From Castanea sativa (Eukaryota > Streptophyta > Magnoliopsida > Fagales > Fagaceae): DNA of 64,000 nt. The position numbers and the translations under genes were made by a program. Positions 24,800 through 34,586 of the stretch are shown piece after piece. The stretch spans positions 1,580,001-1,644,000 of the forward strand of contig NC_134017.1 of the NCBI RefSeq assembly GCF_040712315.1, given 5' to 3'. Every line of letters starts with the position of its first letter. Positions within the stretch are counted from its first letter, which is position 1. Under the pieces are notes generated by a model. That model was not told where the DNA came from. It searched no databases and saw nothing but the letters and a program-made list of their open reading frames with translations.

Positions 24800-24804
24800 G
24801 ATTA
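24800..24804. repeat. Target-site duplication gatta, left copy
   Basis: gatta at 24800-24804 matches 34582-34586 on the far side of the Tat element; 5 bp is the normal duplication for Ty3/gypsy integration. Confidence 0.9.
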
Positions 24805-25307
24805 TGATGATGTTGAGAATATCACCAATAAGTTGCAAGCACTCTCCGACTCGAATCAAACCTGCAAAAAGAAAACAAAGAGACCTAAAAGAGAGCACCG
24901 GTGTGGTGCCGGCCAAAAACCCTCCGAAGGTCAAGTTAGAATTTCTTCTCAACCCTAAAGTGCTAGAGTTGAGTCAAATGTGCGTACCTTTAGTCATGGG
25001 GATTTTGGATGTATTTATAGAGGCGTAGAGTCGGCTCTTTCTTCCTTGATTACCAAGCTCTTTCCTTATAAAGTTCCTTTGATTAAGGCTAATGTGCAGC
25101 GCAAGAATTCTTCGTATTCACGTTTGCGTGAGTCGCACTCAAGGCCACGTCAGCCCTAATCTCACAGCGTGGTTGGGGGGGCCAGGAGAGCGATGTATGA
25201 ATTCTTTCCGTCCGTCTACCTCCGAGCCGTCCTCTCTTAAGCCACATTACCCGTCATCTTAACTCAAAGATACCAGCCAGACCGTCATAATAGTTTTTCC
25301 CACATCA
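24805..25307 (-). repeat. 3' LTR of the Tat element
   Basis: Left end tgatgatgttgag, right end tttttcccacatca; TG...CA on both strands. Compared with the right LTR I see a C/T difference in tttctt(c/t)tcaacc, another in aatgtg(c/t)agcg and one extra G in the G-run of the right copy. Small plus-strand open frames inside it are shadows. Confidence 0.95.
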
Positions 25308-25322
25308 GATGCCCCCTCATTC
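25308..25322 (-). other. Polypurine tract of the Tat element
   Basis: On the minus strand GAATGAGGGGGCATC lies directly before the TGATGTGGG start of the 3' LTR, as expected for plus-strand priming. Confidence 0.85.
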
Positions 25323-25482
25323 CGTGATACCGTCATCTCTACAATGCGGTATCTCGGGATGACAGTTATAGTTTCTAACGGACAGGCTGGAACCTGTCAT
25401 AAATGCTCAGGGACACGTGGAGAGACTTCACTGGTCGTTCGCTGGAATCGAGGCGTCGCTTCGTTTATCGCGCCGTTCCCCC

Positions 25483-25492
25483 TATATATATA
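25483..25492 (+). promoter_or_regulatory. Candidate TATA box of the antisense gene
   Basis: tatatatata follows a C-rich stretch (gttccccc). Transcription would start near 25515-25525. That leaves a leader of about 255 bases to the ATG at 25773, part of which is removed if the proposed 5'-UTR intron is spliced. This is on the strand opposite to gag-pol and independent of the LTR promoter. Confidence 0.5.
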
Positions 25493-25642
25493 TCACCCAT
25501 CGTATTCATTTTTACACTTTTTAGAGAACTTTCTGATCAGAGCACAACCGTCACCTCTTCCCAGCGAGCAACCGTCTTCTTTGGAGGCCGAGACACAACG
25601 TGGTGATAACTTTCTCCGTCGTGCGCTTCTCGCCGTCTACTG

Positions 25643-25765
25643 GTAAGTTTTTCTCACCGTCTGCTTGTAAGCTATTTATACGGCGTTTCGTTCCTTATTT
25701 CTCTTGTTAGTCCCGTCGCCAGTATAAATCTAGAGCCTTAGGTTTCCTTTACCCGTCGTATGTAG
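25643..25765 (+). other. Probable 5'-UTR intron of the antisense gene
   Basis: Donor ctg|gtaagttt at 25643 and acceptor cgtatgtag|gtgtcag at 25765, seven bases before the ATG. The 123-bp length fits plant introns. The donor is close to consensus; the intron is inferred from signals only. Confidence 0.55.
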
Positions 25766-25772
25766 GTGTCAG

Positions 25773-27940
25773 ATGTCTAGTGAGGCGTCGAGTAGTCAGT
25801 CTTGTGCCCGCGAGGGAGCGGGTTACGAAGAGGTGTTTCCGTCAGGTCAAGCAGACCAGGACACCTCCAGCGAGGGGAGGGAACCGTCATCAAGCTCTCC
25901 TTCCCATGAGGAAGACGAAGGGCAGGATGGAAATGGGTCAGAGTATGATTCGTCCGATAACCTAGACGGTGTCGACCCTCCTATTCAATCCGTCATTGGA
26001 CCTGACGGCTTCAGGGAGTTCGTCCTGCTGCCTTTGTGGACGGTGAATGACTTCGTGTCAACTATTAAACCAGCGCACTTCAATACGCTGAGGCAAAAGT
26101 ATCAAATACCCGACTCCATATCCATCCGTCTACCATTCAAATCAGAAAAGTGTTATTACCGCGGCCTCGAAGACGTCGGTGTCTACGAGCAAATGCTAAA
26201 AGCGGGGCTCCGGTTCCCCTTAAGTGCATTGCACCGTCGCCTCCTCCAGTACCTAGGTCTAGCCGTCACCCAGATATCTCCGAACGCATGGAGGGTTTTC
26301 CTTAGCGTTGAGGTACTGTATGGCGTCATGTCTGACGGTGCCAGACGGTTAACGGTGGAAGAATTCTTTCATTGTTACCGTCCATCTAAAATCACAAAGT
26401 CCAAAGGGATGTACAGCTTTGTACCAAGGAGTCCGGTACTCAGGCTAGTATCCGAGACCCCAGATTCCAACCGTAATTGGAAGGGTCGTTACTTCTTCCT
26501 CCGAGGGGATAACTGGATGTGTCGTCCAGGCGACGACGACTACATGCCGGTTGATAAAACCTGGGGTATAATGCCCCCGTCCGGTACGAGCCCGTCTATT
26601 CATTAACCGTCACTTATTTCATGAATTTCATCTTACCCCCTTTTTTTTTTTTTTTTTTTTTTTTAGCAAGGGACCGTCCACCTATCTCGACCGAACAGTT
26701 TGGTTTCTTGGAGAAAATTTTCCAGAAGACGAAGTTATCTGAACGGACCTGGTCGAAGCTCGTCACCTTGGACACGCTACATTGGTACTGTGAAGGTCCC
26801 GAACCCACACCCGTCGCCAGAAGATACGATACAGGTGTACGCAAACGTAAGTGCTGGAATCCTTCCGTCGATAATCTGTCCTTATGTTGCTTTTTATTGA
26901 CTGTCTTCCTTTGCAGAAATGGACGATGCTAGGAGACGGGCGCTCATCAAACAAGCAGCCAAGAAGAAGAAGGTGAGCGATGCTCCAAAGGCTGATCCGT
27001 CGCAGCCGGCACTTAAAAGGCCATCCGTCGAGAGGTTGGACCGTCATTCGAAGAAGCAAAAGCTTGTGACGGGTCTACCTGCTGCTCAGGGGTCCGGCAC
27101 GGCGAAACCGGCCACTAAGCTTGGAATCGGCAAGGGGAAGGGTTTGATGACCAACCCTGACTCCGCGAAGGAGAAACCCCCCGTCCTACTTTGTGAAGAC
27201 CCCCAATACGCTCTCCGTCGTATAGGTTCCATCATCAGCGATGATGACTATGAGGACTTGGGGAACCATGCCACCGAGACCATGGGGGACTCTTGTCTGT
27301 ATAGCTTAGCCCAGGTTAGCATCCGTCATAAGCCCTTAACTTTGTTTAGCTCTTTGCCATCATGATCTGATTTCTGGTTGAACCGTCACAGGGTGTGTTA
27401 ATGGCCAAGGGCTTGTCAGACCGTTGCCTTTCTCAGGAAAGAGCCCTTGAGCGAGTTCGCGCTAAGGCAAAGGCGACGGCGGAAGAGCTGGACGAGTTGA
27501 AGTTGTGGAGGGTCCGTCATGAGAAGAAGCTGACGCTCTCCGAGCAGGCTCGTGAAAACTTAGAGAAGGAGGTGGAGCTGCTAAGGAAGAAAGTGAAATC
27601 TCATGACGACGACATTCAGCAGGCGAAAATTGACGCCGTCCATGAATATCGAGACTCCGACGCACTTCTGACGGAGCTGGGTTCCTCCTTTAACGACGGG
27701 TTCGATGATTGTCTCCGTCAGGTTAAGGCGTCGTTCCCTGATTTGGACCTAGCTCATATAACCATAGACGCTGAGGCCCGAACCCCTGCTCACACCGTCG
27801 ACTCAGAAGGGACCGAGGAACTCTTCGGCGAGGTTCCGGATGACGACGGGCGTGTTAAAGCGACAGAAGAAAAGACCGTCACGGAGCCTGTACAGCCGTC
27901 GCCTGAAATTCCTGAGGAACCCGTCATTGTTAAAGACTAG
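25773..27940 (+). CDS. Spliced antisense gene of the Tat element (645 aa, Transposase_28-like)
   Basis: Four exons join in one frame: 25773-26583, 26667-26846, 26917-27314 and 27392-27940 (stop TAG). All three introns (83, 70 and 77 bp) are GT...AG, and the phases match at every junction (811, 180, 398 and 549 nt, total 646 codons including stop). The first ATG of exon 1 was taken as start. The N-terminus is Ser/Glu-rich (1-65). A conserved helical region follows (about 75-270), with RLPFKSEKCYYRGLEDVGVYE and LRFPL...QISPNAWR phrases as in the 'putative gypsy type transposon' family (PF04195). Exon 3 is Lys-rich (KQAAKKKKV, HSKKQKL), a likely nuclear signal. Exon 4 encodes a coiled coil (about 470-570) and an acidic tail. 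Function is unknown. Extra frames, some antisense, are known in Tat-lineage elements; biochemical role, if any, is inference. Confidence 0.85.
26584..26666 (+). other. Intron 1 of the antisense gene
   Basis: 83 bp, donor ccg|gtacgag, acceptor with an unusually long, nearly pure T-tract (about 24 T) just before ag. Reading through it meets stops (cattaaccg), so splicing is needed to join exons 1 and 2. Confidence 0.8.
26847..26916 (+). other. Intron 2 of the antisense gene
   Basis: 70 bp, donor aaac|gtaagtg (near consensus), acceptor cctttgcag. Joins codon C|AA in phase 1. Confidence 0.8.
27315..27391 (+). other. Intron 3 of the antisense gene
   Basis: 77 bp, donor cccag|gttagc, acceptor gtcacag. 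Phase 0. Without splicing the frame ends at tgatct (about 27363). Confidence 0.75.
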
Positions 27941-28212
27941 TTTAATTTGTAGCTATAAGGAACTAGTTCATTTTCTGTATTCTGTTAAACTTTTTTGGAC
28001 CCCTTTTTGTCGAACTGTACGGTATCATTTGTAACTCTTTGATAATCCGTTAATATTTTGATCCGTCATTTTATGCCTTGCCTGATATTTTTAATATGCC
28101 ATGGACTATCCGTCCATTTTGATTGAATTTCACTTTTCAGCTCTTCAGTGGATCCGTCCACAGATGGTTTTTGCCCTTTTGAAAACCCGTCCTCTTCGTG
28201 GACTTTTATCTT

Positions 28213-28586
28213 TTCGTTATCCGTCCACTTTGTGGACTTGTAGACTGTTCATATCTTGGATGGTCCGTCCACTCTGTGGACTTGCTTGTTGGATGATCCG
28301 TCCACTTTGTGGTCGTTCGTGTTGGTCATCCTTTGGGTGATCCGTCCACTTTGTGGACTTGTAGTGTGTTCATCCTTTGGATGATCCGTCCACTTTGTGG
28401 ACTTGTAGTGTGTTCATCCTTTGGATGATCCGTCCACTTTGTGGACTTGTAGTTTGTTCATCTTTTGGATGATCCGTCCACTTCGTGGACTTGTAGTTTG
28501 TTCATCCTTTGGATGATCCGTCCACTTATGGTCGTTCATGTTGGTCATCCTTTGGATGATCCGTCCACTTTGTGGACTTGTAGGTT
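28213..28586. repeat. 44-bp tandem hairpin repeats between convergent genes
   Basis: About nine units of 44 bp, e.g. starting at gatccgtccactttgtggac and ending ttcatcctttggat. Most contain the inverted repeat gtccac-ttt-gtggac; two units have the variant ccactt(tg)tggtcgttc. Degenerate precursors begin at about 28100-28200. The array sits between the stop of the antisense gene (27940) and the stop of pol (28753), where both transcripts should end. Tandem repeats in the variable region upstream of the 3' LTR are known for Tat elements and can seed satellites. Confidence 0.9.
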
Positions 28587-28752
28587 TTTCAACAGCACGC
28601 ATTCCGTATTTTCTAAATAAAAATTCCTCTCATAAGTTTAACAAACCAGATTGTCAATTGAAAAGAAAACATAAGTAGAGAAGTAAAAGCTATGACTGTT
28701 TAAAAATTAAACAAAAAATTTAGGCAGTAGATATCGTCTTCTGATTGCTGCA

Positions 28753-31700
28753 CTATTGGTAGTACTTCTTCAGGTGCTCCGTGTTCCATGAATGGCCCAA
28801 CTTCTTTCCGTCTAGCGTCTCTAGGTAGTACGTTCCTTTCCTATGCCATGAGATGATTCTGTACGGGCCTTCCCAGTTAGGACCCAGCTTTCCTAGGGAT
28901 GCATCCTTCGTAGCGCCAAGCACTCTTCGCAACACCAGATCTCCAACCTTGAAGTCTCGATGCCGGACCTTGGAGTTGTAGTGTTTCGCCATCATGTCTT
29001 GGTACCGTGCCAGTCTCTGTTCTGCGTTTGCCCTAACTTCATCGACAAGATCAAGCTCCAGACGTAATGCTTCAACGTTCTTGTTCTCGTCATAGCTTTC
29101 CACGCGGTAGCTCATCAACCCCACTTCTGCCGGTATGAGGGCTTCAGCACCAAATGCCAATCGAAACGGCGTCTCTCCTGTTGGCGTCCTTGCAGTTGTT
29201 CTGTACGCCCACAGCACACTCGGTAGTTCATCTGGCCATATGCCTTTTGCCCCCTCGAGTCGGGTCTTGATAATTCTTAGCAAGGACCGGTTCGTGACTT
29301 CGACTTGTCCGTTGGCCTGTGGGTGTGCGGGCGATGAATAGTGGTTCTTGATACCCAACTGAGAGCAGAAGTCTCGGAATGCATCATTGTCGAATTGCTT
29401 CCCATTTTCGGAAACGAGCACTCTCGGGATCCCATATCGGCAAATAATACTTCTCCATACAAAGCTGCGAACGTTTTTCTCCGTGATAGTTGCAAGGGCT
29501 TCGGCTTCCACCCACTTGGTGAAGTAGTCGATGCCAACTACCAAGAATTTCAGTTGTCTTGCTGCTATTGGAAATGGGCCCATGATATCTAATCCCCATT
29601 GTGCAAACGGCCATGGGGCCGTCATGGGTGTGAGTTCCTCCGTCGGCTGTCTAATTAGGTTGCCAAACCGTTGACACTTGTCGCAGGCTCTGACGTACAC
29701 ATGGGCATCCTTTTGCATTGTCGGCCAGTAGTACCCCGCTCGCAGTAGCTTGTGCACCAGAGACCTTGATCCCGAGTGGTTTCCACAGATTCCCTCGTGA
29801 ACTTCCCTCATCACGTAGTCGGCCTCGTCATGGCCGAGGCACCTTAGATACGGTCGGGAGAATCCTCTTTTGTAGAGTATGCCTTTAATCAGTACGAATC
29901 GGGCAGCCTTAACTTTCAACTTTCTTGCGTCTTGCCTGTTGTCTGGCAGCTTTCCGTCCTTGAGGTAAGCCACGATCGGAGCCGTCCAATCGTCCTGATT
30001 GCTTAATTCCTGCACCCGTACGTTATCTAGTAGCGATGAATATTGGACAAATGATAATACCTGTTCTGGAGCGGTCATTGGTTCGGCAGAAGCAGCCTTG
30101 GCAAGTCGGTCCGCCTCTTGATTCTCTTCTCTTGGGACCTGAGCTATCGTGAATTGGAAGTTACTCGCTAGTTCCTTCACTTTTTCGAGGTACCTCCTCA
30201 TTCGTTCATTCCTGCAATCGTAGTTCCCATTGACTTGGCTGGCTACGACTTGAGAGTCGGAGTAGACTGCTGCCTTCCTTGCCCCAGCTGCTATTGCAAG
30301 CTCCAATCCCGCCACCAGGGCCTCATACTCTGCTTCGTTGTTCGTAGTGGGGAACTCCAGACGGGTCATGCATTCGATCTTATCTCCTTCCGGTGTGTGG
30401 AGTACAACTCCGACTCCTCCCGCATGCTTATTGGAGGACCCGTCTATGTGAATTCTCCATGCGGGTGTCTCTTCTGCCCCCTGCTCCTCAGTCGTAGTGA
30501 ATTCTGCGATGAAGTCTGCCAATATTTGCCCTTTCATTGCTGTTCGTGGCTGGTATCAGATATCATACTCACTCAACTCAATCGCCCATAAAGCCATCCG
30601 CCCAGAAGTTTCAGGATTATTCATTGCTCTGCGCAGGGGCTGGTCCGTTAGGACTATTATGGGATGTGCTTGAAAATAAGGCTTCAGCTTTCGTGCCGCG
30701 GTCAGGAGAGCGAAGGCAATTTTCTCCATCCATGGATATCTCTCCTCTGCACCCCTTAGCGCTCGGCTCACAAAGTATACGGGCTTCTGCATCTTTCCTT
30801 CCTCCCTAATGAGAGCTGCACTTACGGCTGCTGGCGAGACGGCAAGGTACAGGAATAACTCCTCCCCTGGTGTAGACGGACTAAGCAGTGGCGGTGCGGA
30901 GAGATATGCTTTTAACTCCTCAAATGCCTTTTGGCATTCGTCCGTCCATTCGAAAGATCTTCTGAGTGTTTTGAAGAAAGGCAGACATTTGTCCGTTGCC
31001 CTTGACACAAACCTGTTCAGAGCTGCTATCTTCCCTGTCAAACTTTGCACTTCCTTCACCGTTCTTGGGGGAGACAGCCCCATAATTGCTTCCACTTTCT
31101 CGGGGTTGACTTCTATGCCCCGCTGGGACACCATGAAGCCTAGGAACTTTCCAGCGGTCACTCCGAATGCGCACTTGCTTGGGTTCAGTTTCATTTTGTA
31201 CGTTCGAAGAGTGTTGAAAGTCTCCTGTAGATCCCTCAGATGATCCGACACCTTTACACTCTTCACCAGCATGTCATCTACATAGACCTGGACGTTCCGG
31301 CCAATCTGGTGCGCGAACATTTTGTTCATCAATCGCTGGTACGTGGCCCCTGCATTCTTCAGTCCGAACGGCATCACTTTGTAGCAGAAAAGCCCTTGGC
31401 TTGTCACAAACGACGTTTTCTCTTGATCTGTTTCCTCCAACTTGATCTGGTTGTACCCTGAGAAGGCGTCCATGAAGCTCAACAATTCATGTCTAGCGGT
31501 GGAGTCCACTAAGGCGTCAATGCGTGGGAGCGGGTAACTGTCTTTAGGGCACGCTCTATTCAGGTCCGTGAAGTCGACGCACATTCTCCACTTTCCATTT
31601 GACTTTTTAACCATCACCACGTTTGCCAGCCAGTCAGGGTAGTATACCTCCCGTATGAAGTTTGCTTCCCGTAGCTTCTGCACCTCCTCTGCCGCTGCAC

Positions 31701-33996
31701 GATCCCGTTCCGGGGCGAATACACGTTTCTTTTGTCGAACTGGAGAGAACGAAGGCGACACGTTCAATTTGTGGACAATGACTGCCGGATCTATTCCTGG
31801 CATGTCCTCATGGCTCCACGCGAATACGTCTTGGTTCTCTCTGAGGAATAGCAGAAGCGCATGTCGAACCGTTTGGTCTATCAAGGTTCCTATCCTGGTG
31901 GTCCGGTCGACTCTCGAATCGTCCAGTTGTACCTCCTCCAATCTCTCCACGGGTTCTGCCGTAGTTCTCTGCTCCTCGATGTTCATTGCCTGTACATGGT
32001 CGTCCATCTCCATCATGGCCACGTAACATTCCCGTGCGGCCACCTGATTTCCGCGTAGTTCTCCAACTCCATGCTCGGTGGGGAACTTGATCATCAAATG
32101 GTAGGTAGAAGTGACGGCCTTCCACGCGTTGAGAGTGGGTCGCCCGAGTATGGCATTATACGCTGAGGAGCAATCAACCACTAGGAAGGAAACATTCTTG
32201 GTTACTTGCTGCGGGTAGTCTCCTACCGTCACTGCCAAGGTGACGGATCCTAAAGGATGGACCCGGGTTCCCCCGAAGCCGACGAGGGGTGTGCATGTCG
32301 GGACCAGTCGCTCTTTTGCAATCCCCATCTGTTGGAACGCGGGGTAGTAAAGGATGTCCGCTGAGCTCCCGTTGTCCACTAGAACTCGGTGGATGTTGAA
32401 GTCGCCGACCTGTATACTAACCACAAGTGCGTCGTCATGAGGGTGGTGAAGGCGTCGGGCCTCTTCTTCAGAAAACTCGATGCTGGAGCCGTTTCGCTGT
32501 ATTCTTTCAAGTGAAGAGCCCGTTGACTGGACATTTTGTACGGCCCGTAAATAGGTCTTTCTGGCTTTTTTAGATGACCCTGTTTGCGTACTGCCCCCAA
32601 TTATCATCCGTATGTCCGCGACTGGTGGTCTGGGACGCTCGTTTTCCCGTCTTTGACCCTGCTCCTGGGGCTGATCCGTTCTCTCTTTTCTCACGAACCT
32701 CTGTAACCTTCCTTGCCTGATGAGGGCTTCAATCTGTTGCTTCAGGTCGTAACAGTCCGTCGTATCATGGCCGTGGTCACGATGAAAGCGGCAGTATCTA
32801 TCTCGTGGCCTTTTGTTCGGATCACCCTTCAATTTGCCCGGGAACGTCAGGGTTCCTTCATCTTTGATTTGCATTAACACCTGGTCAATCGGGGCGGTGA
32901 GGGGGGTGAAACTCGTAAACCTCCCCGAAGGTGGTTTGGATCTCCGATCTTCCCGTCGATCTTCCCGTCGATCTCTGGTTCTTGCCGCTTTTCGTCCATT
33001 ATCTTGTTTCGTATCCTCCTGTCTTTCCCTTTTTCTGGGTTTAAAGTCGTCCCTGGCTAGCAGGGCGTCCTCTGCGTTCATATACTTTGTCGCCCTGTAG
33101 TATACATCGGACATAGTTTTTGGGTCATTTTTACATAGAGAGAACAAGAAATTACCCTCTCGTAGCCCGTTCGTGAATGCTGCCACCAATATCTTGTCAT
33201 CTGCGTCGTCTATCAAGAGGGACTCCTTATTGAAGCGGGCTATATAGGACCTTAGTGTCTCGTCTTCTCGTTGCTTAATACCCAGTATACATGCAACAGA
33301 CTTCTTATGACGATGGCTTCCAATAAAGTGTGACACGAACTGTGCGCCTAGCTCCTTGAAAGTGCCGATGGAATTTGGCGTCAGCCTTCTGTACCAATCC
33401 CTTGCAGGCCCTTTCAAAGTAGTGAGAAAAGCCCTGCACATTATCTCATCCGGTACACCCTGAAGATGCATTAGGGTTCGGAAGGACTCCAAGTGATCCA
33501 CCGGGTCTTTAGATCCGTCGTAGTTTTCCACATGGGGCATACGAAATTTCGGAGGAACGGGGCACGTGTTCACCAAAGCCGTGAAGGGCGAATCCGTTCT
33601 GTGGACTAGGTCGTCCAGGTTGCTGGATACCCGGCCCTTAAGGGCGTTCATCATCGCATCCATGCGTTCCCTCATCTCCTGCATTTCAGCGGTGATATGA
33701 GGTTGCATGGAGTCCAAAGCAGACGGCGGGTTTGTCTCCTGCCGTTCCTGTCTGGTCGGTGCGGTGCTACCTTCAGGCCTGACGCGATCCCTCCCCTCCG
33801 GGCTCGCGACTTCCTGGTCCTCCTGTGGTTCACTTTGGCGCGCGGTCATCTGCCGTAGTTGCTCCTCCAAGTCGTTATTCTGCTTAGTGAGGCGCTCGAC
33901 GGCAGCAGCAAGCGTCTGAACTTGTCTTTCTAGCGCTGTAGCGTGCGGTTCTTCGCCCTGATTGTTGACTGTCGCCATTGATCTGGTGAGTACCAT
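28753..33996 (-). pseudogene. Tat gag-pro-pol, single frame with one stop
   Basis: A frame of 1748 codons (start MVLTRSMATV at 33996, stop at 28753) is broken only by TGA at 30556-30558. In order: N-terminal coiled coil (about 20-52), gag (165-270), zinc motif CRFHRDHGHDTTDC (about 400), protease with VDNGSSADILY (about 540), reverse transcriptase with CVDFTDLNRACP and YVDDMLVKS (about 760-940), first RNase H (to 1140), stop, second RNase H with HIDGSSNKHAGG and NNEAEYEAL, then integrase with WGLDIMGPF and GQVEVTN, and a C-terminal block GPNWEGPYRI. In integrase the second acidic position reads VSENGKQF instead of the usual VSDNG (codon 29407-29409). CGA to TGA would explain the stop by one transition. 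The plus-strand shadow frames here are not genes. Confidence 0.93.
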
Positions 33997-34059
33997 GCAA
34001 CTTTTCGTCTTTGGAATAGAGCAAAGGCTGAATCAGTTTTCCTTTCACTCTCGAGTTTT

Positions 34060-34076
34060 CCCACAGACGGCGCCAA
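34060..34076 (-). other. Primer-binding site of the Tat element
   Basis: Minus strand TGGCGCCGTCTGTGGGA starts two bases from the 5' LTR. The first nine bases match the tRNA-Asp-type primer site used by many plant Ty3/gypsy elements; the remainder deviates, as is usual in the Tat lineage. Confidence 0.75.
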
Positions 34077-34077
34077 C

Positions 34078-34581
34078 TGATGATGTTGAGAATATCACCA
34101 ATAAGTTGCAAGCACTCTCCGACTCGAATCAAACCTGCAAAAAGAAAACAAAGAGACCTAAAAGAGAGCACCGGTGTGGTGCCGGCCAAAAACCCTCCGA
34201 AGGTCAAGTTAGAATTTCTTTTCAACCCTAAAGTGCTAGAGTTGAGTCAAATGTGCGTACCTTTAGTCATGGGGATTTTGGATGTATTTATAGAGGCGTA
34301 GAGTCGGCTCTTTCTTCCTTGATTACCAAGCTCTTTCCTTATAAAGTTCCTTTGATTAAGGCTAATGTGTAGCGCAAGAATTCTTCGTATTCACGTTTGC
34401 GTGAGTCGCACTCAAGGCCACGTCAGCCCTAATCTCACAGCGTGGTTGGGGGGGGCCAGGAGAGCGATGTATGAATTCTTTCCGTCCGTCTACCTCCGAG
34501 CCGTCCTCTCTTAAGCCACATTACCCGTCATCTTAACTCAAAGATACCAGCCAGACCGTCATAATAGTTTTTCCCACATCA
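34078..34581 (-). repeat. 5' LTR of the Tat element
   Basis: 504 bp, TG...CA, adjacent to the primer-binding site, so it is the promoter LTR for gag-pol. It matches the left LTR at all but about three positions. Confidence 0.95.
34286..34293 (-). promoter_or_regulatory. TATA box of the Tat 5' LTR
   Basis: Minus strand TATAAATA inside the LTR, preceded by ccgactctacgcctc. Transcription toward gag would start about 30 bases lower. The same box is in the 3' LTR at 25012-25019. Confidence 0.6.
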
Positions 34582-34586
34582 GATTA
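34582..34586. repeat. Target-site duplication gatta, right copy
   Basis: Second copy of the 5-bp duplication flanking the Tat element; see 24800-24804. Confidence 0.9.

Larger units (their letters stand above)
24805..34581 (-). mobile_element. Complete young Tat-lineage Ty3/gypsy retrotransposon with antisense gene
   Basis: 9.78 kb, with LTRs at 24805-25307 and 34078-34581, 5-bp duplications gatta, a primer-binding site, a polypurine tract and, on the minus strand, gag-protease-reverse transcriptase-RNase H-second RNase H-integrase in one frame. Dual RNase H and the CRFHRDHGHDTTDC gag motif place it in the Tat lineage. Between pol and the 3' LTR lies a spliced gene on the opposite strand and an array of 44-bp hairpin repeats. 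The LTRs differ by about two substitutions and one G-run length change, so the insertion is recent. A single stop in pol and a substituted catalytic residue in integrase suggest it was moved by, or has decayed to depend on, active relatives. Confidence 0.95.

Noticed and set aside
26621..26932. Stand-alone plus-strand frame of 103 codons
   Set aside because: It is exon 2 of the antisense gene read together with its flanking introns; the initial poly-Phe comes from the intron T-tract.
28213..28586. Regular repeat array that might suggest a CRISPR
   Set aside because: The genome is eukaryotic, the units are contiguous with no unique spacers, and the array belongs to the 3' region of a Tat retrotransposon.
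30556..30558. Programmed stop readthrough in Tat pol
   Set aside because: The stop lies between RNase H domains, not at a gag-pol boundary, and a single C-to-T change explains it; no readthrough structure was seen.
30809..33919. Several plus-strand open frames of 65-144 codons
   Set aside because: They lie opposite the conserved gag-pro-pol frame and are shadows; none has splice signals or a domain, unlike the real antisense gene at 25773-27940.
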